From IMG/VR virus record IMGVR_UViG_3300009149_009119, positions 1 through 21,093 of that record: a stretch of 21,093 nt of DNA, one strand, 5' to 3'. The notes beneath the pieces are model-generated. The model saw nothing but the letters and a program-made list of their open reading frames with translations, made no database searches and had not been told where the DNA came from. The translations under genes and the position numbers were made by a program. This document shows, piece after piece, positions 15,647 to 21,093 of the stretch (position 1 is its first letter; each line of letters begins with the position of its first letter). This stretch comes from a virus.

Positions 15647-16927
15647 TCAGTAACGATATGATTCAGATTTGTAGGGTCCAGCAACATCAACACCGATGTA
15701 CTGAGCCTGTGTGGTGTGCAGTTCAGTTAGTGTAGCACCTATCTTGGCAAGATGCAACCGCGCCACTTCTTCGTCGAGATGTTTTGGCAAAACCGCTATC
15801 TCGCCGGCCGTATACTGACCATGATTCTGGAACAGTTCGATCTGGGCCAGCACCTGGTTGGTGAACGATGTTGACATCACAAAACTGGGATGTCCAGTGC
15901 CGCAGCCCAGATTCACCAGCCGACCTCGAGCCAGTAAAATAATCTTTTTTCCATTGGGCCAGATCACATGATCTACCTGTGGCTTTATCTCTTCCCAGGT
16001 AAGATCGTCAAGAGCAGCCACGTCGATCTCGTTGTCAAAGTGCCCGATGTTGCACACGATGGCCTGGTCCTTCATCCGGTCCATGTGTGCTCGTGTGATC
16101 ACATCGATGTTGCCAGTGGCCGTGACAAAGATATCGGCCCGGTCCGAGGCGTAGTCCATGGTGACCACCCGGTAGCCCTCCATGGCGGCCTGAAGGGCGC
16201 AGATGGGATCGATCTCGGTGACCCAGACCTGGGCTGAGAGCGCACGCAGGGCCTGTGCGGAGCCTTTGCCTACGTCGCCATAGCCAGCAACCACGGCCAC
16301 CTTGCCTGCGATCATCACGTCAGTGGCGCGCTTGATGCCGTCCACTAGGCTTTCTCTGCAGCCGTAAAGATTGTCAAACTTGGCCTTGGTGACAGAATCG
16401 TTGACATTGATGGCTGGTATGGGCAGTTCGCCACGGTGAGCGCGTTCGCGCAATCGCAGGATGCCCGTGGTGGTTTCTTCGCTAACGCCCAGGATGCCCG
16501 GCACCAGTTCGGGATACCGGGTGAAGATACGATCTGTGAGGTCATGACCATCATCAAGGATGAGATTGGGTTGCCAGCCCGCAATGGTCTGATCGATGCA
16601 CCACCAGTATTCTGCTTCGGTCTCACCTTTCCAGGCCCATACCGGAATGCCAAGATCAGCGATGGCAGCGGCAGCATGGTCCTGTGTGGAGAAGATGTTG
16701 CAGGAACTCCAGCGCACTTCTGCGCCCAAGGCCACCAAGACCTTGATCAGCACAGCAGTCTGGATGGTCATGTGCAGGCTGCCCACGATGCGGGCGCCAG
16801 CCAGTGGTTGTTCGGCCACATATTTGTCTCGCACTGCCATGAGGCCCGGCATTTCAGTCTCAGCAATGGCAATTTCTCTATGGCCCCATGCGGCCAGTGT
16901 GATGTCAGCAACTTGATATTTGTTCAT
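15647..16927 (-). CDS. ahcY: S-adenosylhomocysteine hydrolase
   Basis: AhcY splits S-adenosylhomocysteine, the product inhibitor of methyltransferases, into adenosine and homocysteine, using bound NAD. The 426-aa protein is complete and highly conserved: [95 protein letters not shown] (NAD loop), [25 protein letters not shown], and the canonical C-terminus [10 protein letters not shown]. Start ATG 16927 fits the family. A GTG at 16996 would add 23 unlikely residues. No clear ribosome site is visible. In a phage this is an auxiliary metabolic gene; it could sustain methylation by the phage methyltransferase. Confidence 0.97.
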   Translation of the reverse strand: MNKYQVADITLAAWGHREIAIAETEMPGLMAVRDKYVAEQPLAGARIVGSLHMTIQTAVLIKVLVALGAEVRWSSCNIFSTQDHAAAAIADLGIPVWAWKGETEAEYWWCIDQTIAGWQPNLILDDGHDLTDRIFTRYPELVPGILGVSEETTTGILRLRERAHRGELPIPAINVNDSVTKAKFDNLYGCRESLVDGIKRATDVMIAGKVAVVAGYGDVGKGSAQALRALSAQVWVTEIDPICALQAAMEGYRVVTMDYASDRADIFVTATGNIDVITRAHMDRMKDQAIVCNIGHFDNEIDVAALDDLTWEEIKPQVDHVIWPNGKKIILLARGRLVNLGCGTGHPSFVMSTSFTNQVLAQIELFQNHGQYTAGEIAVLPKHLDEEVARLHLAKIGATLTELHTTQAQYIGVDVAGPYKSESYRY

Positions 16928-17002
16928 AGTGGTATATATGCTCACTGAGTGCGCAAGGGTAGCGATTCCTGTGCACCGGGCAGCAGCCGCCCACACGCAA
17001 CC

Positions 17003-17266
17003 TTACGGTCCTAAGGTGGTGTTCTTGAGAGCATGGTAGATTTGTACCTGCTCCAGCATGTGAGTAAGTTCAGGATCAGTTTCGGCAGACTGGAATATGT
17101 CTCTCCAGAGTTGGCTGCGCAGCATGCGTTGCCGCATGGGACCTTCTTTTACGATCTCGCGATGATTGGTGCCGGCTCGCCGGCGATACACAGTGTCTCC
17201 CGAGTCCGGTGATTCATACACATACACTGCGCTATCTGTTGTGTCTGGCTTAGCGCTGGGGTTCAT
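17003..17266 (-). CDS. 87-aa phage protein of unknown function
   Basis: A small protein with the segment AVYVYESPDSGDTVYRR, which resembles short proteins recalled from cyanophages. It then has a helical tail ending in HMLEQVQIYHALKNTTLGP. ATG 17266 overlaps the stop of the upstream gene (ATGA), so it is coupled. A longer frame upstream to 17518 was not used because it runs through the previous gene. No catalytic motif is visible, and no function is known to me. Confidence 0.7.
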   Translation of the reverse strand: MNPSAKPDTTDSAVYVYESPDSGDTVYRRRAGTNHREIVKEGPMRQRMLRSQLWRDIFQSAETDPELTHMLEQVQIYHALKNTTLGP

Positions 17267-17568
17267 TTCTTTGGCGCTGTTGATACTCGTATCGGAGCCT
17301 GACCACTTCCTCCAGAGGATTTTCCTGCACGGCCTGCTGCGCTCTGCGCTCGGCGCTTTCGTACCACTGCACTCTTCTTCTCTGAGTCTGACATAGAGCG
17401 AGCTTTTGCTGCTGGAACACATTTTGCATACCCACGCTTGTCTCCTGAGGTACCACACTCTGGGTGCCCGCCACCCTTCTTTTTCCGGCCAATGTTCACC
17501 CATTTCTGGCGGAACCACTTGCGCAGTCCGCCCTGATAAGCATCCATTATAAACTCACGTGCTCGCAT
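17263..17568 (-). CDS. 101-aa basic phage protein (KWV-RKKKGG type) of unknown function
   Basis: A small basic protein that starts MRAREFIMDAYQGGLRKWFR and continues VNIGRKKKGGGHPECGTSG, with two Cys (HPEC and AKC) that could bind a metal. The Lys/Arg-rich C-terminus suggests nucleic-acid contact. The start is ATG 17568 rather than a TTG six bases upstream, because family-like text begins at MRAREF. AGGGA lies 10 nt upstream, and a T4-type late promoter lies about 20 nt upstream. It shares its N-terminal tag with the 18.5 kb protein, which hints at a common signal. Function unknown. Confidence 0.75.
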   Translation of the reverse strand: MRAREFIMDAYQGGLRKWFRQKWVNIGRKKKGGGHPECGTSGDKRGYAKCVPAAKARSMSDSEKKSAVVRKRRAQSAAGRAGKSSGGSGQAPIRVSTAPKK

Positions 17569-17589
17569 GGTCAATGGTTCCCTGTGGCA

Positions 17590-17597
17590 TATTTATA
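17590..17597 (-). promoter_or_regulatory. T4-type late promoter (TATAAATA)
   Basis: The minus-strand octamer TATAAATA is an exact match to the T4 late promoter. It overlaps the stop codon of the upstream gene and stands about 20 nt before ATG 17568. Transcription would start a few bases before the AGGGA ribosome site. It marks the four small phage genes as probably late-expressed. Confidence 0.6.
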
Positions 17598-18237
17598 GTG
17601 TGTCTGTGCCGCGATAGAACCAGGCATTGTCACCACCTGCTGACCACTTGGCACGGTTTTCCACGGAGTATGTTTCAGTGGGTATGCGGAAGTCCGGCGT
17701 TTTCAACACAGCCGGCACCAGGCTCACGTCGTACCACAGGCAGCGATTGTTGGGCTGGCAGGCAAACTGCCCGTTGTCCAGGCGTATGAAGTTGTAGCTC
17801 TTGTGTTCCTGCACACCTTCTGTGAAGGTAACATCCAGGCAGTTGTGGTCCGGAGCCGCGAAGTCCACTGTGAACAGATACTGACCAAAATGGAACTCAC
17901 GATCTTTGCCGTAGTATTTGACCTTGAGTCCGCGCAGGTTTGACTTTTCGATCACGGCCATGTCATAGCCCAGGCAGTCCCAGATCTGCAGATGGTCAAG
18001 ATCGTGATAGTGACCAGACTCTGGTATCTTCCACACATAGGCAGATATGGGCAGCTTGTCATACAGTGCGCCGTAGTCTGTGAGCATGCATTCTATGCGG
18101 AAGGCCTGGCCCTTGATGGCTTTTGCAGTGACCCAGTAGCAGGGTTCCAGTTCGCCGTGCCCCTGTTCGTGATTGTACAGGAACTCACGTCGTACAAAAC
18201 ACTTGATGGGAGGCACATTGGCCACTAGGAATGTCAT
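17593..18237 (-). CDS. Conserved T4-like phage protein of unknown function (214 aa)
   Basis: A protein with segments LVANVPPIKCFVRREFLYNH, ELEPCYWVTAKAIKG, LPISAYVWKIPESG, LQIWDCLGYDMAVIEKS, YNFIRLDNGQFACQPNNRCL and YSVENRAKWSAG. I recall this pattern from marine T4-like phages, where it is widely conserved, but I know no function. No membrane segments or catalytic motif are visible. It starts at ATG 18237, one base after the stop of the upstream gene (TAG-C-ATG), and has no strong ribosome site, so it may depend on coupling. Its stop contains the late promoter of the next gene. Confidence 0.8.
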   Translation of the reverse strand: MTFLVANVPPIKCFVRREFLYNHEQGHGELEPCYWVTAKAIKGQAFRIECMLTDYGALYDKLPISAYVWKIPESGHYHDLDHLQIWDCLGYDMAVIEKSNLRGLKVKYYGKDREFHFGQYLFTVDFAAPDHNCLDVTFTEGVQEHKSYNFIRLDNGQFACQPNNRCLWYDVSLVPAVLKTPDFRIPTETYSVENRAKWSAGGDNAWFYRGTDTL

Positions 18238-18238
18238 G

Positions 18239-18520
18239 CTATTGGCCCGCGGCTGCTATGGCCGCACCTTTGTTGAAACTGGGGCTCAGCGTGACCGGGG
18301 TTCGACCGTTCCGGCCATACCATTCATGACCGGCTCGGTGGCCCGAACAGTCCTGGGTGCATTCACTGCCACGGAACCTGAGTTCGGCCAGTTGTTCTTC
18401 TGAGGTTTTTTTCCTACCGGCACAGTGCGCACGCTGGCTGAATCCGCGCGGGCGATCACAGTTAATCGAACGCTTGTATTTTTTGCTCCACTTCTCAGAA
18501 ACAAATTCACCGGCTCTCAT
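18239..18520 (-). CDS. 93-aa phage protein with a YKRSINC/AHCAGRK motif
   Basis: It begins MRAGEFVSEKWSKKYKRSIN, then GFSQRAHCAGRKKTSEEQ, and ends with CTQDCSGHRAGHEWYGRNGR and a SPSFNKGAAIA tail. The Cys and His residues may form a metal site. I recall such segments from several small cyanophage proteins. The start at ATG 18520 was chosen over a 16-residue-longer frame to 18568, because MRAGEF matches the MRAREF start of the 17.5 kb gene. There is no good ribosome site. A CTAAATA late-promoter-like motif is 5 nt upstream. It is transcribed away from the homing endonuclease gene. Confidence 0.75.
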   Translation of the reverse strand: MRAGEFVSEKWSKKYKRSINCDRPRGFSQRAHCAGRKKTSEEQLAELRFRGSECTQDCSGHRAGHEWYGRNGRTPVTLSPSFNKGAAIAAAGQ

Positions 18521-18542
18521 GACAATATTTAGTGTATCTAAG

Positions 18543-18572
18543 ATTGGCCGGTGCCAATGCAAATGCATTTGC
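18543..18572. repeat. Two adjacent palindromes between divergent genes
   Basis: ATTGGCCGGTGCCAAT (18543-18558) is a 6-bp stem with a 4-nt loop. GCAAATGCATTTGC (18559-18572) is a perfect 14-bp palindrome. Together they fill the 83-bp gap between the 93-aa gene (minus) and the homing endonuclease (plus). They could be operator sites, a bidirectional terminator or part of the homing site. Confidence 0.7.
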
Positions 18573-18578
18573 CACTAA

Positions 18579-18586
18579 CATAAATA
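18579..18586 (+). promoter_or_regulatory. Late-promoter-like motif before the homing endonuclease
   Basis: CATAAATA matches the T4 late consensus TATAAATA at 7 of 8 bases, 17 nt upstream of ATG 18604. Transcription would begin about at the AAGGAG site. The leader would be very short, so this is tentative. Confidence 0.35.
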
Positions 18587-18603
18587 CAAACAAGGAGATC
18601 ATA

Positions 18604-19170
18604 ATGTATTATATCTATAAAATCACAAATCAAATCAATCACAAAAACTATATTGGTTATACAAAAAATCCAAAAAGCAGATGGGCTTGTCATAAAACTG
18701 AGTCTAAACGGTTGCGCAGTGGGCAGAACATCCATAAGGCCATGGCCAAACACGGCATAGAAAATTTTTTATTTGAAGTAATTTTCCAACACCCTGATAA
18801 AAATTTTGTCTTCCGTGAAATGGAAGATAGATTTATCAGAGAACACAATGCCATGGGACCTTACGGCTACAATATGAATCCTGGAGGTAATGGACGTATC
18901 GAAATATCAGAAACGACCAGACAAAAAATGAGTGCGGCAAAACAAGGCAAGATTCCCTGGAACAAAGGTGTAAAAGGCTCTGTGCCGTGGAACAAAGGAT
19001 TGACCAAGGATGATCATAGAGTGGCCAAAAATTTAGCCTCTGCCAGGCAGTCTCGAAAAAATTATGTACCGTGGAATAAAGGATTGACAAAAGCAGATGC
19101 TCCGCAATTGTCAAATTCAGGAGTCAAGAAAGGCAATGTGCCTTGGAACAAAGGCACAAGCCTACAGTAA
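18604..19170 (+). CDS. GIY-YIG homing endonuclease
   Basis: The only plus-strand gene, 188 aa. The N-terminal GIY-YIG nuclease domain shows YYIYKI (2-7), YIGYT (16-20), Arg26, His30 and a probable catalytic Glu74 in REMEDRFI. The C-terminal part is built of PWNKG repeats at 118-122, 128-132, 156-160 and 180-184, like the NUMOD-type DNA-binding repeats of phage homing endonucleases. AAGGAG 7 nt before ATG 18604 is an ideal ribosome site. The gene is AT-rich compared with its neighbours. It ends 2 nt before the stop of the convergent gene. It is a free-standing selfish gene; no intron or intein boundary is seen nearby. Confidence 0.88.
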   Translation: MYYIYKITNQINHKNYIGYTKNPKSRWACHKTESKRLRSGQNIHKAMAKHGIENFLFEVIFQHPDKNFVFREMEDRFIREHNAMGPYGYNMNPGGNGRIEISETTRQKMSAAKQGKIPWNKGVKGSVPWNKGLTKDDHRVAKNLASARQSRKNYVPWNKGLTKADAPQLSNSGVKKGNVPWNKGTSLQ

Positions 19171-19172
19171 TA

Positions 19173-20351
19173 TCAATCTTTTTTCTTTGCTTTGCCCATT
19201 CGCCAGCCACCGCCCTTAGATTTGTAATATTTGGCAGCCCAGGCCGATGCATATGCACTCGGCCAGACATCAAACTTTGAGCGTGCAGCGGCCTTGGCTC
19301 TGCTCCACAGTTCGGGATTGGTGGGTTGTGGCTTCTTCTTGGCCTCCTGCATGGGCTTGTTTACCATGGTGGGCCTGCCGGGTGCAATCGGCAGCATTGG
19401 GCTACTGGGGTTCACAGGCTGTGGTTGTGGTCGAGCAGGCGCGCCAGTGAATGAAGGTTTTTGTTCTTCCAAATCTGACCGCACTGCGTAATCTACATCT
19501 ATGTCCAGGACCTCACGGTCCTGGAGTGCAAAATGTCGGTGGATGCGATCGCGGAAGCCTTCGTCTGCGGTGATGCGCACGCGTTTCACAGAGCCATCAT
19601 CCAGGGTCACAGTGGCCACGTGGTATTCGCCGGGCTGTAGGCCCTCTGCAGTGACCACGGGTTTGCCACCGCGCACATTGACATTGGCGCCACGTCCAGA
19701 CAGTTGCCCGGCCCGCGGCTCACGACCTTGCCCAATGTGTCGGCTGCCCTGGCGTCGTAGTCGTGCGCCCAGTCTGGGCATTCGGCCTGGCTCCTGTTGT
19801 ATCTTGCCACCACGTGCCAGGAAGTCCTGCATTTCCGCATCTCGATCATCCTCTGTCACTGCTGCGCTGCCCTTGCGTTGTTTCAATATCGCCAACATCT
19901 GTTCCAGGCGTTCAATGTCGGCCTCTTCGGCATCATTTTCCATGTCCAGGCGCAGGATGTCTGAGCGATCCTGTGCCTGTTGGCCGCGGAAGTCCAGTAT
20001 CAAGGCTTCAAGATCGTTCTGCGCCTGGGGATTGTTGGTCCTGAGCATTTTCAAGATGCGTTCAATCCTGGGGTTGCCGCCCTTGGTGCCTTTCACTGCG
20101 GTTTTCTGTGTTTCGCTGAGACGGGTGATGCGACCTTGATCCTGTTCTGCGGCCTGTTGTGCAGCGTCAAAGGTCATGTAGTCATTGGCATGGCCATCCG
20201 GAAAGGTCACCCGGAAACGGAACGCACCTGCAGGCCGCTCGGCTTCGATGTCTCGCATGGTCAGTTGCTGCCGCATGCTGGGAGGCATGTCACTGGGCTT
20301 CATGGCTTCGTTTATTTTTTGATCATTGTTGAAAAGGTCAGTGAATATCAT
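19173..20351 (-). CDS. 392-aa phage protein with a C-terminal KAAARSKFDVWPSAYASAW motif
   Basis: A protein of three apparent parts. Residues 1-40 form a tail rich in polar residues with a KINEAM segment. The middle is acidic and helical (coiled-coil-like ERLEQMLAILKQRKG), then Gly/Arg-rich, then a small beta domain (GEYHVATVTLDDGSVKRVRI). A Pro-rich linker leads to a C-terminal LWSRAKAAARSKFDVWPSAY and KYYKSKGGGWRMGKAKKKD. I recall that last motif from proteins of marine phages. The segment INEA fits the T4 prohead protease consensus (L/I-x-E then A/G/S). The start is ATG 20351, directly after the upstream stop. Function unknown; a virion-related role is a guess. Confidence 0.7.
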   Translation of the reverse strand: MIFTDLFNNDQKINEAMKPSDMPPSMRQQLTMRDIEAERPAGAFRFRVTFPDGHANDYMTFDAAQQAAEQDQGRITRLSETQKTAVKGTKGGNPRIERILKMLRTNNPQAQNDLEALILDFRGQQAQDRSDILRLDMENDAEEADIERLEQMLAILKQRKGSAAVTEDDRDAEMQDFLARGGKIQQEPGRMPRLGARLRRQGSRHIGQGREPRAGQLSGRGANVNVRGGKPVVTAEGLQPGEYHVATVTLDDGSVKRVRITADEGFRDRIHRHFALQDREVLDIDVDYAVRSDLEEQKPSFTGAPARPQPQPVNPSSPMLPIAPGRPTMVNKPMQEAKKKPQPTNPELWSRAKAAARSKFDVWPSAYASAWAAKYYKSKGGGWRMGKAKKKD

Positions 20352-20352
20352 G

Positions 20353-21093
20353 TCAGGCTTCTTCTATGTAATCTTGGGGCTGGCTGGCTTGCCGGCGGCG
20401 AGCACAGAACATCTCCACGGCCATAGTGGCTTCGTCGAGATTGGGGAATTTGGTGTTGCTTTGTTTATTTTTGATAGACACCCGGAAGCCGTCATCTTCA
20501 TTGCCGGTTATCTTGATCTCGTGGCCGTCGTTGGTGTGGAGAGTTTTCACGGACCGGATCTGATCGATGTCTTTTGGCATCCGATCTTTGAGGTCGGGAT
20601 CCTTCTTTATGGCAGTGGCCACGTCCTGGAGATAGTCACCCAGCCTGCGTTTCATGGTAGCTAGTACGTCTTCAGTGGCAGTGTCTTTTGCCGGAGTTTC
20701 CGATGTGCCACGTGCCCGAGCTGCGATGGCTGCGCTTTCATCCATGCCTTTGGGTTGTCCAGGTCGCATGGGCATGGTTCGTGTGGTTTTTTGTGCAGCA
20801 GATAAAAATTCATAATCTTTGGGACTTACAATTATTTTGCTGCCGAGTTTTTTATCGCCGCCTTCCAATCCAAAAAAAGTCTTGCCTGCAAACTCCAGCG
20901 TGACTTTGCGGAAACCTTGCCGATCGGCTTTTTGTTCAATGTCTGGTGTGATTTCTTTCCAAAGTCCGCTGGGCACGATAGCAGTCATGCCGCGCCCACC
21001 AGTTTTGGCCATGGGTTGACCTGGCACACTCACATCAACATAGTAGGGAACGCCTGGATCTTCCGTGATTGTTGTATCGTGGGCTTCGGCAAA
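20353..21093 (-). CDS. Phage protein of unknown function, partial (N-terminus beyond right edge)
   Basis: The frame is open from 20353 to the right edge with no stop, giving 246 codons, so the N-terminus is outside. A GTG at 21033 could act as an internal start but gives no reason to prefer it. Parts seen are a beta-rich N-terminal part (FRKVTLEFAGKTFFGLEGG, KIIVSPKDYEFL), a low-complexity linker (SAAIAARARGTSETPAKD), a helix (LATMKRRLGDYLQDV) and a C-terminal strand-rich domain (GHEIKITGNEDDGFRVSIKN). It ends YIEEA, one base before the next ATG. I do not recognise it. It is likely co-expressed with the 392-aa protein. Confidence 0.65.
   Translation of the reverse strand, partial: FAEAHDTTITEDPGVPYYVDVSVPGQPMAKTGGRGMTAIVPSGLWKEITPDIEQKADRQGFRKVTLEFAGKTFFGLEGGDKKLGSKIIVSPKDYEFLSAAQKTTRTMPMRPGQPKGMDESAAIAARARGTSETPAKDTATEDVLATMKRRLGDYLQDVATAIKKDPDLKDRMPKDIDQIRSVKTLHTNDGHEIKITGNEDDGFRVSIKNKQSNTKFPNLDEATMAVEMFCARRRQASQPQDYIEEA

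Noticed and set aside
17000-17016. Possible terminator hairpin CCTTA..TAAGG after the 87-aa gene
   Set aside because: Only a 5-bp stem, and no T-tract on the minus strand; the array seems to continue into ahcY.
19540-19552. GCGATCGC, the HIP1 octamer common in cyanobacteria
   Set aside because: Only one copy was noticed, so it gives no support for a cyanobacterial host.
19501-20139. A 212-codon plus-strand frame opposite the 392-aa gene
   Set aside because: Low-complexity Ser/Arg-rich translation typical of an antisense frame; the minus frame has domain-like text and a coupled start.
1-21093. tRNA genes, CRISPR arrays, insertion sequences
   Set aside because: No cloverleaf-like sequence, no regularly spaced repeats and no transposase were found by eye.

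Overview
The window looks like a piece of a T4-like (myovirus-type) tailed phage genome, most similar in gene content to marine cyanophage-like viruses. The evidence is a T4-type family B DNA polymerase (gp43), a sliding clamp (gp45), a DsbA-like late-transcription DNA-binding protein, a T4-type late promoter (TATAAATA) and many small phage-type proteins. All calls rest on reading motifs and remembered family patterns; no database search was possible, and the host cannot be named. GC content is moderate, about 50-55% by eye, with AT-richer patches at about 8.7-9.35 kb, 13.8-15.4 kb and 18.6-19.2 kb that look acquired.

Nearly everything is on the minus strand as one long, tightly packed array, with many ATGA, GTGA or TGATG overlaps, so it reads from right to left. 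21.1-17.0 kb: a large protein cut by the right edge, a 392-aa protein, a plus-strand GIY-YIG homing endonuclease inserted between minus-strand genes, and four small phage proteins, one behind a T4-type late promoter. 16.9-15.4 kb: a complete S-adenosylhomocysteine hydrolase and the DsbA-like protein. 15.4-13.8 kb: an AT-rich pair, a glycosyltransferase-like protein and a hexapeptide-repeat acetyltransferase broken by a frameshift. 13.7-9.35 kb: gp43, a methyltransferase-like protein and gp45. 9.35-4.5 kb: a sulfotransferase, a DpdA-like DNA transglycosylase, a conserved phage protein broken by a frameshift, a MutH/Sau3AI-like nuclease, endonuclease III, a T-fold (QueD/6-PTPS)-like protein and a 70-aa protein. 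4.5-0.8 kb: a GT4-type glycosyltransferase, a frameshifted GalE-like epimerase, a short DegT-like aminotransferase, GTP cyclohydrolase I and a 67-aa protein. 0.72 kb to the left edge: the start of an FG-GAP-repeat lipoprotein.

The most interesting system is a probable 7-deazaguanine DNA-modification module embedded in the replication operon. FolE makes dihydroneopterin triphosphate, the T-fold protein may supply a QueD-like step, and DpdA would exchange guanine in DNA for a preQ0-type base. QueE and QueC are not in the window. The same operon holds a MutH/Sau3AI-like endonuclease, endonuclease III, and sugar and sulfo-transfer enzymes. Its GATC content is about four to five times random expectation in two stretches counted by hand.

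Three genes are interrupted by apparent single-base indels while the protein family continues in another frame. This points to sequencing or assembly errors, or to recent decay. A 37-bp imperfect direct repeat that duplicates the folE 3' end flanks the 67-aa gene and suggests a small inserted cassette.
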